In this document: piece by piece, positions 34,441-42,669 of the stretch
How positions within the stretch are numbered: position 1 is the first letter of the stretch
Layout of the letters: every line of letters starts with the position of its first letter
Assembly: GCA_002314875.1 (NCBI GenBank)
Contig: DCHS01000035.1
Location: 32,077 to 96,076, forward strand
Source of the DNA: Prevotellaceae bacterium UBA1746
GTDB lineage: Bacteria > Bacteroidota > Bacteroidia > Bacteroidales > Bacteroidaceae
DNA: 64,000 nt
Direction: 5' to 3'
Made by a program: the position numbers and the translations under genes
Notes under the pieces: model-generated
Database searches by the model: none
Told to the model about the DNA's origin: nothing
The model's input: only the letters and a program-made list of their open reading frames with translations

Positions 34441-34524
34441 ATTCGTCCGCGGACGAATATACATTCGTCGTAGGGCGAATATTCTGTCGTCCGCGGACGA
34501 ATGTTCTGTCGCCGTAGGACGAAT
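34441..34524. repeat. Four palindromic units with 22-bp period
   Basis: Units begin at 34441, 34463, about 34485 and 34507. The first is the perfect 18-bp palindrome ATTCGTCCGCGGACGAAT; units 2 and 4 are diverged (GTCGTAGGGCGAAT, GCCGTAGGACGAAT). The array ends nine bases from the stop of the CotH gene at 34533. Confidence 0.75.
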
Positions 34525-34532
34525 GTACTCTT

Positions 34533-36263
34533 TTAGTTTTTCCAAACCTTTCCTCCCTGGATATACATACCGTGCTGAGGAGGAGCGGAAAGACGACGCC
34601 CCTGGAGGTCATAGATAGGAGCAATAGAACTGGCATTTTCGCTTGAAAGAGCATCAACACCAGAGGGGTAGTCGCCCCACTGTTGTTTCAGCCAGTTTAC
34701 TCGCCAAGAGAGATTGGAGAGCATACGTTGCTTGCAGGACTCTGTATCAGAATAGTTGTACTTGGACCAACGGCGGCCGTCATAAACAGCAGCAGTGGCG
34801 TACTTGGCCACACGCTCGTCAATCCACAATTTCAGGCGATCGTAGTCCTCAACGAGGAATTCTTTCCAAACCTCACGGACAGCAGTCTGAAAACTGTTCC
34901 ACTTGGACATCTCGCGAATCCAATACTGGTCGAATGAGGGGCCGTCATAAATGAATCGCTCTGCATGACGGTTGAAGGAATTGCCAAAGTCCCAGACAGG
35001 CCCCCAGGTCCAAAGAGCATCTTCACCACAATCCTTATAGAAATAACAACTGCCGTGAAATGACTCTGTATCCTCCATGATTTCCTGAACAACGTAATAA
35101 CGCGCGAGAGCATCCTTGTCGATGACAGTCTCCCAGGCTGACGAGGTAATGGGAGTATCGTAAATCAAATCGTTGAGGGCGATAAGCTGGGACTTGATGT
35201 ATTCGCGTTGAGCAGAAGATAATTCTTCGGGGGAGTGGAAGGTAAAGCGGATTTCCTGGCCATTATCTTCTTTGAAAACAACCTGACCATTAGCACTGTA
35301 ATTATCGATTTCAACCAACCAACCTCCTGTAACATCAGCATCAGAAAGGTCATCCTGCTCCGTAATGTTAACATGATTAGCGCCCACGCGGACGGGTTCA
35401 GTGATAAAGTATAAACCCAGATAATCTCCATTGAGAATAAGTTCTACTGGCTCAGAGGCAGGAGTCCAGGCGAGATGAAGGAGACGACTGATTTCAAAAC
35501 CCACCTCATTGCGAAGACCTCCCATATTGTCGTCAGCATTGGCCATGAGACAAAAATTACGAGCCTTATTCAACTTGCACAACGATGCTTTCTCGTCTAA
35601 CTTTATTCGGTAGGGCTTCTTATCGAAACCGCTCCAAGTCCAATTTCCACGACCACGAATCTTTAACGGAAGGGGCTCTGCTTCACTGCCAAAGGAAGCA
35701 GAAAGCTCGTCGTGACCCATATTGTCGAGCCAATAGGTGCCGGTAACATAGTCTGTCTTTGAACTTACACTCTGGCCGTTATCTGTTTGAATATGAAGGA
35801 TTGGAAGGGTTCCCGACCATTCTTGAGAAGGCACAACTCGGCCTTGTACCCAACTGCCTTGCGCCCAATTATCACCAGAAGAAGGTACAAAGGTACCGCC
35901 AGGAATAATTGTGGCTGAGGTGGTTGCTGTACGATTGCAGTTGAGGGTCTTGCTGATATATTCCTTGAGATCCGTGAAAGTCATGTCTTTTTGGCCATCC
36001 TCCAATTCTGTTCCTGCGAAGGTATAGCGGTACTGGTCAGGAACAGCGCTGGGAAAGTTGATGCTCCACAAGCCATCACCATCGTTGGTCATTGTGACTA
36101 CATGGCTCACGGCACGGCTATCTTCACCATAGACAAACTTGACTACGGTGTATTTCGTCTTGGAATTATCAAAATAAAATGTTCCCTGGGGAATATCAAC
36201 GTTGCACCAACCTCTAAGACAGAAAAACGAGAGGAAGACAACGAAAAAGTATTTTGGTGACAT
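34533..36263 (-). CDS. Secreted CotH kinase-family protein with YDLxGR tail
   Basis: A 576-residue protein: export signal (about 1-20), an N-terminal beta domain (about 22-110), then the CotH kinase domain with IRGRGNWTWSGFDKKPYRIKL, NFCLMANADDNMGGLRNEVG and LILNGDYLGLYFITEPV. It lacks the ricin domain of the CotH protein at 16.8 kb. The C-terminal tail (IYDLQGRRLSAP then GMYIQGGKVWKN) matches the beta-domain protein at 9.7 kb and the LRR protein at 54.3 kb. CotH proteins are atypical kinases; target and site of action are unknown. It appears monocistronic, with palindromes at its 3' end. Confidence 0.85.
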   Translation of the reverse strand: MSPKYFFVVFLSFFCLRGWCNVDIPQGTFYFDNSKTKYTVVKFVYGEDSRAVSHVVTMTNDGDGLWSINFPSAVPDQYRYTFAGTELEDGQKDMTFTDLKEYISKTLNCNRTATTSATIIPGGTFVPSSGDNWAQGSWVQGRVVPSQEWSGTLPILHIQTDNGQSVSSKTDYVTGTYWLDNMGHDELSASFGSEAEPLPLKIRGRGNWTWSGFDKKPYRIKLDEKASLCKLNKARNFCLMANADDNMGGLRNEVGFEISRLLHLAWTPASEPVELILNGDYLGLYFITEPVRVGANHVNITEQDDLSDADVTGGWLVEIDNYSANGQVVFKEDNGQEIRFTFHSPEELSSAQREYIKSQLIALNDLIYDTPITSSAWETVIDKDALARYYVVQEIMEDTESFHGSCYFYKDCGEDALWTWGPVWDFGNSFNRHAERFIYDGPSFDQYWIREMSKWNSFQTAVREVWKEFLVEDYDRLKLWIDERVAKYATAAVYDGRRWSKYNYSDTESCKQRMLSNLSWRVNWLKQQWGDYPSGVDALSSENASSIAPIYDLQGRRLSAPPQHGMYIQGGKVWKN

Positions 36264-36360
36264 ATTATATCACAAGTTAACTCACATTTTTGATAACGGA
36301 AAAGAAATCGCACTCAACAAAGAGGACTTCTAAGGCTTTGGGCTATTGAAAAAACAACCC

Positions 36361-38046
36361 TTACAATACCAATCGGTTATTGATGCCATCGGGGAGTTCC
36401 TCTTCGTAATGGGTGACCATAATGAGGGTCTTGTCTGGACGCTTGCAGAAAGTATCAATAACACGGCGGACATGCTCACGACGATAGGTGTCGAGGCCGT
36501 GGAGGGGCTCGTCAAGGATGAGCAGTGCTGGGTCTTTCACGAATGCGCGCGCGAGGAGACAAAGACGCTGCTCGCCGCTACTAAGTGTCAGGAACATGCG
36601 GTCTGCTAGTTCTTCAATACCGAAGACACGCATCCAGAAGTGACAGATATCCATCTGGTCAGGACGGGGCCGCTTGTAGAGACCTACGCTGTCGTGGAGG
36701 CCAGAGGCAACGATTTCAATGGCTGGACGATTCTGCTTGTAGGCACGATGGAATTCAGGACTGACGAAACCAATATGTTTCTTGATTTCCCAAATGCTTT
36801 CACCTGTTCCACGGCGACGGCCAAAGAGGGAAATATCGCAAGCATAAGCGGCAGGGTGGTCGGCACAAATCAGAGAGAGGAGCGTACTCTTTCCGCTGCC
36901 ATTTGCACCTTGTAAAGCCCAGGTCTCTCCTCTTCTCACGGTCCAGTTCAGTCCGTTATAGAGGACGCGGTTACTCTCCGGGAGAGTTAATGATAAATCG
37001 CGCACAGCGATGATTTCGTCGGTCAGTTCTCCGTCTTTCGTTAAATTTGCTATTGGCTGTATGGGTAATTCTAGAATCTGATTGACAGCGTCAGAGAGGG
37101 TTTTAGAACCATATCCAAAGGAATTGCTTTCATTACCGAGCGATTCGGGAACTTGATCTGTCTGGCTCTGATTCCATATTTCCAGATATTCTTCACGAGT
37201 TTGCTTGGGCCCAAGAAAGCCTACATGCTGGCAATCTCCGTTCCGTTCTATGGCTACGACATGAGTCATATAGGAAGGAATGTCATCGAACATGGACTGC
37301 ACCATGATGATCTGCACTTCGCCACAGTCCACCAGCAACTGAAAGAACTCGCCGAGCTGCTTTCGCATAGGAGCATCGAGACCGATGAATGGATTATCGA
37401 CAATCAGCACACGAGGACGCTTCACGAGGTTTTTGAAGAGCTGATATCGTCTCATTTCCCCGCTAGATAATAAAACCATGCGTTTTTCAAGCAAACCGCG
37501 CATTTTGAAGGTATCCAGGAGCGTTGAAGGACGAGGATTTGTAGTACCCAGCAAATCATCGAGGAGAACATCAATATCATAATTTTCACTTCCTGCTTCG
37601 CGAGCCTCGTCTTCTGTAAGACCATGGCCGGCAGCACGGGCTTCGTCAGCAGTAAGTCCGCTACCACCTCCCGTCAAAGAGCGTAACAATACCGTCTTTA
37701 CCAACGGACTTTCATCACGATCCTGACTATTGAAACGCTGTTGGAAATAGTAGGGTTTCTCAACGGTCCCAAGTGCATCTTCAAAAGTCAACTGGATGAT
37801 ATTTCCATAGGCACGATTCGGAATGTTTTCACCATTGGAATCCTTTCCGAAATCATAGGTGAGTGACCCTGAAACGAGTGGACTTTTGCCGGTGAGCATT
37901 TCAACCAATAAACTCTTTCCTGAGCCATTCTCACCGACGATAACGATGTGTTCACCAGCCTCCACCACGATATTTACAGGATCTGCTAAACGCTTCTCCG
38001 GATGCCGTGCAACTGCATTTTCAAGGGCAATAGTTTGTCGAGTCAT
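36361..38046 (-). CDS. ModF-like protein with two ABC ATPase domains
   Basis: A 561-residue soluble protein with two nucleotide-binding domains. Domain 1: Walker A GENGSGKS (about 38-45), signature LSSGEMRRY, Walker B RVLIVDNPFIGLD. Domain 2: Walker A GANGSGKS (about 382), LSSGEQRLC, ALLILDEPLHGLD. The layout matches ModF/PhrA proteins, once linked to molybdate, whose function is unclear; no permease or mod gene is adjacent. Domain 1 contains an imperfect internal duplication (GLTADEARAAGH then GLTEDEAREAGS, about residue 133-156). It lies 95 bases downstream of the HsdR-N domain gene. Confidence 0.83.
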   Translation of the reverse strand: MTRQTIALENAVARHPEKRLADPVNIVVEAGEHIVIVGENGSGKSLLVEMLTGKSPLVSGSLTYDFGKDSNGENIPNRAYGNIIQLTFEDALGTVEKPYYFQQRFNSQDRDESPLVKTVLLRSLTGGGSGLTADEARAAGHGLTEDEAREAGSENYDIDVLLDDLLGTTNPRPSTLLDTFKMRGLLEKRMVLLSSGEMRRYQLFKNLVKRPRVLIVDNPFIGLDAPMRKQLGEFFQLLVDCGEVQIIMVQSMFDDIPSYMTHVVAIERNGDCQHVGFLGPKQTREEYLEIWNQSQTDQVPESLGNESNSFGYGSKTLSDAVNQILELPIQPIANLTKDGELTDEIIAVRDLSLTLPESNRVLYNGLNWTVRRGETWALQGANGSGKSTLLSLICADHPAAYACDISLFGRRRGTGESIWEIKKHIGFVSPEFHRAYKQNRPAIEIVASGLHDSVGLYKRPRPDQMDICHFWMRVFGIEELADRMFLTLSSGEQRLCLLARAFVKDPALLILDEPLHGLDTYRREHVRRVIDTFCKRPDKTLIMVTHYEEELPDGINNRLVL

Positions 38047-38141
38047 TAGTGTAAAAATATCTAGTTTTTGCAGATTCTACAAATCTTATGAAGGTATTAT
38101 CTCGTTAAAAATAAGAGAACATCTACCATTTATTATGTTGG

Positions 38142-38615
38142 TCATTTCTTCGGATTGATTTCTTCCCATTTTGGTATTTCCGGTAAGAAAGTAATCTTAT
38201 TGGCTTCATAGTCGATATGGCAGCAGAAATGGCGCATGCCATTAGAGACGATCAAATAGTCGGCACGAAGCATTGCGTTATAACTTTGGATCTGCAAGAA
38301 TACTTCTTGGGTGATTGAAATACCAGGTGCCTTATATTCTACGATAACCAAAGGATCTCCTGTCTGAGGGGAAAAGATAACGGTGTCGCAACGGCGACTG
38401 ACGCCATTCACATCCACACCAACCTCGTTCTGCAATAGAGCAGCAGGAACGCCCTGCTGGTTTAAAAGGAACGAAACAAAATGCTGCCTTACCCATTCCT
38501 CAGCAGTCAACGTCACAAACTTCTTTCGCTGGTCGTCAAAAATCATCTGTCTCCCACTTGTGTTCTTCTGAACACGCGGGGTTATCGGTGGCAAATTAAG
38601 AATAGGTAATGGCAT
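38142..38615 (-). CDS. Stand-alone type I restriction HsdR N-terminal-like domain protein
   Basis: A 157-residue protein matching the HSDR_N_2 nuclease-like domain common in Bacteroidetes. The PD-(D/E)xK-type pattern is visible: Glu in QNEVGVDV, Asp in RRCDTVIF, and VEYKAP (Glu-x-Lys). No helicase, HsdM or HsdS gene is present, so this is not a type I system. Function unknown; a nuclease-fold role is possible. It has its own promoter interlocked with the terminator of the upstream XRE gene. Confidence 0.8.
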   Translation of the reverse strand: MPLPILNLPPITPRVQKNTSGRQMIFDDQRKKFVTLTAEEWVRQHFVSFLLNQQGVPAALLQNEVGVDVNGVSRRCDTVIFSPQTGDPLVIVEYKAPGISITQEVFLQIQSYNAMLRADYLIVSNGMRHFCCHIDYEANKITFLPEIPKWEEINPKK

Positions 38616-38667
38616 AGGAAGATAAAAGAATTAATCTGTAGGCAGTAAATTTCCTACCTAACATGTG

Positions 38668-38697
38668 CAAAGGTACAAAAAATCCGGTTACCCTCAA
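38668..38697 (-). promoter_or_regulatory. Promoter of the HsdR-N domain gene
   Basis: On the minus strand TTG (38695-38697), 19 bases, then TACCTTTG (38668-38675). The -33 falls in the loop of the upstream terminator. Confidence 0.65.
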
Positions 38698-38709
38698 AAG
38701 GCAACCGGA
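38677..38709 (-). terminator. Terminator of the XRE regulator gene
   Basis: Stem TCCGGTTGCC-type, 10 bp with one G-U pair (38683-38692 with 38700-38709), 7-base loop, then six T on the minus strand. Confidence 0.85.
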
Positions 38710-38755
38710 ATTATTTGTATTTACTCCTTATTTATAATAAAGAGACTAAGCTCCA

Positions 38756-39256
38756 TTATTTGTTGTTTGGAACGAAACTCTCATAGGTACCATCGTCAAA
38801 AAAGACGCGAATTTCCTTAATTTTACGCTTTGGCCTGTCAACTTCATTCGCTTTTTTAAGCTGCGAGAGTGCTGCCGCAAGTTGGATTTCAGTAGGTTGT
38901 ACGGGATTTTCGTACACTTTTACCTCTTGAAGAGAGGGTACAGAAGCCTTTGGAGGATCGAAAAGAGAACCTTGATTAGGGGTAGTGCTTCCGCCATTTT
39001 GACCAATCTGAAGATTTGCAGTACCTGCCGATGTCTCTCCAGAGAGGGGTAGAAGCATATCTCCCTCGCCAAACAATAACCAGTTAATGTTGATTGCAGG
39101 GAATGCCATATGAATAGACTGTACCAGATTATTGGTAGGAGCAGTCCTACCTCTATATATACTGGATATGGTTGCTGGTGCAACACAAAGTTCTTTAGCA
39201 AAGTCATTTTGAGAGAGACCGAAATGGTCCATCACCTGGCGTACACGATCCTTCAT
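38756..39256 (-). CDS. XRE-family HTH transcriptional regulator
   Basis: A 166-residue protein. An N-terminal XRE helix-turn-helix (about 5-65, LSQNDFAKELCVAPATISSIYRGRTAPTNN written in parts) precedes a segment INWLLFGEGDMLLP typical of Bacteroidetes XRE regulators, then a polar C-terminus of unknown role (RPKRKIKEIRVFFDDGTYES). It has a full promoter and an unusually long leader of about 170 bases containing an inverted repeat, next to an AT-rich gene-free region with repeats that could be its operators. Target genes are unknown. Confidence 0.85.
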   Translation of the reverse strand: MKDRVRQVMDHFGLSQNDFAKELCVAPATISSIYRGRTAPTNNLVQSIHMAFPAININWLLFGEGDMLLPLSGETSAGTANLQIGQNGGSTTPNQGSLFDPPKASVPSLQEVKVYENPVQPTEIQLAAALSQLKKANEVDRPKRKIKEIRVFFDDGTYESFVPNNK

Positions 39257-39338
39257 CTTGTTTTGGTATTTATCAGGAGAGAATATATGAATTTTTTAGT
39301 GGGTCGGAAGAGGTAACCCAGAATTGTTCTAAAAAAAA

Positions 39339-39398
39339 TGCCCTAATGAGAGAGTAGAGATGCATTCAATTTTAGTTCGAAAGATATTTTTTAGGGCA
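39339..39398 (-). promoter_or_regulatory. Inverted repeat in the leader of the XRE gene
   Basis: TGCCCTAA (39339-39346) and TTAGGGCA (39391-39398) are perfect inverted copies in the transcribed leader, 44 bases apart. They could form a leader structure or two half-operators. Confidence 0.4.
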
Positions 39399-39434
39399 AT
39401 GAAAGTCAGAGGGGGTACCTTTTCTTAGCGCCTA

Positions 39435-39465
39435 CAAAGGTAAAACAATATTTTGAGATACGCAA
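39435..39465 (-). promoter_or_regulatory. Promoter of the XRE regulator
   Basis: On the minus strand TTG (39463-39465), 20 bases, then TACCTTTG (39435-39442). Confidence 0.7.
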
Positions 39466-40541
39466 GTATTGTAGATTAAAAACTCAAAAATAAAATTTTA
39501 GAGTTCGATTTTCTAAAACAACAAATACAAACAATACCGATTACAAATACAAACACAAAATTTACAACCACAAATACAAAGCTAAATCGGGTGGTTTAGA
39601 GTTAATGTAGCAAAAATAGTTAAAACTTTGGCTTTTACTATACTATTACTAGTAAACACAGGGTTTTCTACAAATCTCATGCATACACGCATCAATACAC
39701 CTCCATACATGGTCAATAATACAAACAAGCACTTGTATGTGGTTGGTTTTTAATTACTTATACACGGCATATCTTAATGCATAAAATAGATTTCAGTATT
39801 CTAAATTCAATCTTTCGAACGACATTTATGTATGTATACATTTACAAATGACCCTATATAGGTAGTGGAACACTGACGTGAGATTTGTCTTTGTCGTTTA
39901 GAATTCTATTGTTTATGTTTGCAAATTTCAGTACGTAAATCCAAATAAATGTTAATGTTGATTTTAAATGGGCAAAAATGAACGAGAATCGAAAATTCGG
40001 ATCTATCGCAAAGAAAGGGGCGAATACTGAAATTTCGCGCGATTCTCAGGGCATTACAAATAACGTTAACTCCCTGATACTCTATATAAAACAATCAAAA
40101 ATCCATGTAATAGCAAATATCGCTAAAAAGTTTATTTACACCTTAAAAATGGGGATTTTGAGGGAGTTTTACTTTTTAAACACATCTCTAAACCTTCGTT
40201 TACAGCCCAAAAACACCCTTTTAGAGGCCAAAATTTAGTTTTTCTGCATTGTAAACTCCCATTTTAGAACTCTAATCCTCTATTTTGAGCCTCTTCTACA
40301 AGGCTAAATCAAGAAGATTTTTACTCTTCTAGAACGAACACGAAACCTGACACAAATAGAAACAGTCCCACTCCTGGTTCAAAAAATGAGAAACACTACC
40401 CTCGGTGGATCCTCAGAAAAAGCCTTGAAAAATTCTGCGCGATGGAATTTTCTCTGGCAAATTATCAATTCTCAGGAGTTCCGTTCGAGCGTTCTTTTCT
40501 TCACCTCCCCTTCACTCCTCTACACCCCAGATTGAAACAAA
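39466..40541. other. AT-rich gene-free region with repeats
   Basis: About 1.1 kb without a convincing gene. It holds three ACAAATACAAA(C) copies (39521, 39543, 39570), inverted repeats TTTTAGA/TCTAAAA (39496-39518) and TTTACTA/TAGTAAA (39634-39656), and one plus-strand promoter match (39890-39921). A frame at 39978-40238 has no recognisable protein features. No tRNA, DnaA-box cluster or mobile element was seen. Confidence 0.6.
39890..39921 (+). promoter_or_regulatory. Orphan plus-strand promoter match
   Basis: TTTG (39890-39893), 20 bases, TATGTTTG (39914-39921). Transcription would begin near 39928 inside the gene-free region; the product, if any, is unknown. Confidence 0.4.
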
Positions 40542-40573
40542 ACAAAAAAAGGCGAGACCGTGAAGGCCTCGCC
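40542..40573 (-). terminator. Terminator of the amn/holA operon
   Basis: Stem GGCGAG/CTCGCC (40551-40556 with 40568-40573) extended by two inner pairs, followed on the minus strand by a T-rich tract. It lies 25 bases after the holA stop. Confidence 0.75.
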
Positions 40574-40597
40574 AAGAATTGTATTCAGAAAAGTCTT

Positions 40598-41629
40598 TCA
40601 ATGGAGGATGAAGAACATCAACTCTTTCATCAGATCCGAATTGCTGGTTGCCGGAGAATCGACGCCTTTTGAGCGAGCATCAGTTCGGCGAATTTGACCA
40701 ATGATATCCATCACCTTTCTTCCACTATAATTTCGCATTGCAGGAATGATGGTTTTCTCACACCTGTAAGGGTTCATTGAAAGCCATGAAGCGAGTGCTG
40801 AAGGCGATTTTTCCGGAGCGTAATAAGCGAGCATCAGATTTTGGAAGAATCCGAAGACCATTGGAAGGGTATTTTGTATCGGATTTTGCTTGGGGTTCTT
40901 ATCAAAGTAGTTCGTAATCTGTCTAACTTTGAGAATATTTTTGTTTGCAAGCGCATCGACAAGTTCAAAAACATTGAATTCTTTCGAGATTCCGATGTGC
41001 GTTGCCACCAGATCATCCGTAACAACACGCTTCCCTTCTGGCAATGAAAGAATCAATTTGTCGAGCTCGCTGGCTATACGATTAAGGTCTGCGCCGATAT
41101 ATTCAGCGAGCATGACTTCAGCTTGGGGCTCGATGCCTAATTTCTTTCTGCGAAGATAATTTCGAATCCATTCCGGCAACTTATATTCGCGTAATTTCTC
41201 ACTCTCATAAAGCACGCCAACACTTTCCAGAGCTTTCACTACTCCGCTCTTTCGGCGGTCGATTGTACCATTTTTATGGCAGAAAATCAATACCGTCGTC
41301 GGCTGGGGATTTTTGAGATAAGCTTCCAACAAATCGATGTCCTTCAAACCCTGTGCCTCACGAACCATCACCACCTGTCGTTCCGCTCCCATGGGGTAAC
41401 CCAAAGCAGCCTGAACGACACTGTGCGTATCAGTTTCAGGACCGAAAAGCGTGAGCATATTGAAGTCACGCTCCTCTGGCTGAAGAACATGATCAACGAT
41501 AAACTCAGCCAAATGATCGATATAATAACTCTCCTCACCCATTAAGTAGTAGACCGGCTTGATATTGCCCGCCAAAACATCATTAATTATTTTTTCATGG
41601 GTGATGCCATTACCAGTTTTCTTTGCCAC
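40598..41629 (-). CDS. holA: DNA polymerase III delta subunit
   Basis: A 343-residue clamp-loader subunit. The N-terminus NIKPVYYLMGEESYYIDHLAE matches HolA (an AAA+-like fold without working Walker A), and IGADLNRIASELDKLILSLP marks the central lid domain, with the collar domain at the C-terminus. Delta opens the beta sliding clamp during replication. It lies 69 bases downstream of amn on the same strand and is followed by a strong terminator. Confidence 0.93.
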   Translation of the reverse strand: MAKKTGNGITHEKIINDVLAGNIKPVYYLMGEESYYIDHLAEFIVDHVLQPEERDFNMLTLFGPETDTHSVVQAALGYPMGAERQVVMVREAQGLKDIDLLEAYLKNPQPTTVLIFCHKNGTIDRRKSGVVKALESVGVLYESEKLREYKLPEWIRNYLRRKKLGIEPQAEVMLAEYIGADLNRIASELDKLILSLPEGKRVVTDDLVATHIGISKEFNVFELVDALANKNILKVRQITNYFDKNPKQNPIQNTLPMVFGFFQNLMLAYYAPEKSPSALASWLSMNPYRCEKTIIPAMRNYSGRKVMDIIGQIRRTDARSKGVDSPATSNSDLMKELMFFILH

Positions 41630-41698
41630 CTTTTGTTTTTTATTAATAGAAACTTAAAGCAAAAAAGCTTAAAGCAGAGGCTGTTAATTCTTTTAGGT

Positions 41699-42487
41699 TT
41701 ACCACTCAAACTTCATATGGCGAACGGTCTTACGGTCTCCCTGGAGGAAACGTAAAGACTCGATGCCAATACGAACATGCGTTTCTGCAAAATTTGCCGT
41801 TACCTGATTGTCCGATTTTTCCGTTTTCACTCCCTCTGGCGTCATCGGATTATCACTGACAAGAAGGAGGGCCCCCGTTGGAATATGATTGTAGAAGCCA
41901 CAGGTGAAAAGCGTCGCAGTTTCCATATCTACACACATGGCTCGCGTCTTGCGAAGGTATTCCTTAAAGCCTTCATCATGTTCCCAAACACGGCGGTTCG
42001 TTGTGTAAACCGTACCCGTCCAATAATCCTGGCCAGCATCGCGCAAAGCCGTTGACACTGCTCGCTGGAGCATGAAGGCAGGAAGCGCAGGAACTTCAGG
42101 CGGGAAATAGTCATTGGAAGTACCCTCACCGCGGATACCTGCCAACGGAAGAATATAGTCACCAAGATGAGTCTTTTTTGAGATACCTCCCGTCTTTCCG
42201 AGGAAGAGGGCTGCACGCGGTTTTATACTGGACAAAAGGTCCATGATAAGCGCCGCGTTCGGAGATCCCATACCAAAATTAATTATTGTAATTCCCTGTG
42301 CGGATGCAGTTCGCATATTAGCATTGAACCCCACAGGTTCTACCCCCATCTGCTCGCAGAATATATCAACATAATTATTGAAATTTGTGAGCAAAAGAAG
42401 GTCAGAAAACTCCTCCAACGGAGTCTTCGTGTAGCGCTGTAGCCAGTTGCCACAGATCTCTTCTTTACTTTTTAATGTAGTGTCCAA
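41699..42487 (-). CDS. amn: AMP nucleosidase (short form)
   Basis: A 262-residue enzyme of the nucleoside phosphorylase fold that splits AMP to adenine and ribose 5-phosphate. Visible features: ALFLGKTGGISKKTHLGDYI (phosphate/ribose loop), GEGTSNDYFPPEVPALPAF and the purine-site MCVDMETATLF. It lacks the N-terminal extension of the E. coli enzyme, as usual in Bacteroidetes. Probably co-transcribed with holA. The 180 bases upstream hold only a weak -7 match (TAATATTG, minus strand, 42583-42590). Confidence 0.9.
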   Translation of the reverse strand: MDTTLKSKEEICGNWLQRYTKTPLEEFSDLLLLTNFNNYVDIFCEQMGVEPVGFNANMRTASAQGITIINFGMGSPNAALIMDLLSSIKPRAALFLGKTGGISKKTHLGDYILPLAGIRGEGTSNDYFPPEVPALPAFMLQRAVSTALRDAGQDYWTGTVYTTNRRVWEHDEGFKEYLRKTRAMCVDMETATLFTCGFYNHIPTGALLLVSDNPMTPEGVKTEKSDNQVTANFAETHVRIGIESLRFLQGDRKTVRHMKFEW

Positions 42488-42630
42488 ATTGTTTCAAATT
42501 CTATGGGGTATTCCTCATGATGAGAATTCTTGAAATCTCAGGGAACCTCCCCGTTAGTGTATTACTTGTTAATAAAGGAGTGCAATATTACGGAAAAAAA
42601 TTAGATTGAACGGAAAAAACATGAAATATT

Positions 42631-42661
42631 TTGGCAACTATAACATTTTTTCGTACTTTTG
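42631..42661 (+). promoter_or_regulatory. Promoter of the nif3-like/zinc-ribbon/rlmH operon
   Basis: TTG (42631-42633), 20 bases, TACTTTTG (42654-42661). The ATG at 42670 is only nine bases after the -7 element, so the message should be leaderless or nearly so. Confidence 0.7.
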
Positions 42662-42669
42662 CAGTCGAA

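Noticed and set aside
38142..38615. Type I restriction-modification system
   Set aside because: Only an HsdR N-terminal-like domain is present; no helicase part, HsdM or HsdS nearby.
39978..40238. Possible 86-residue protein in the gene-free region
   Set aside because: Lys/Ile/Asn-rich composition follows the local AT content; no domain, signal or conserved motif. Kept only as a possibility in the finding on this region.
39466..40541. Replication origin
   Set aside because: AT-rich, but no cluster of DnaA boxes and no dnaA, dnaN or gidA-type neighbour. One TTATACACG-like site is not enough.
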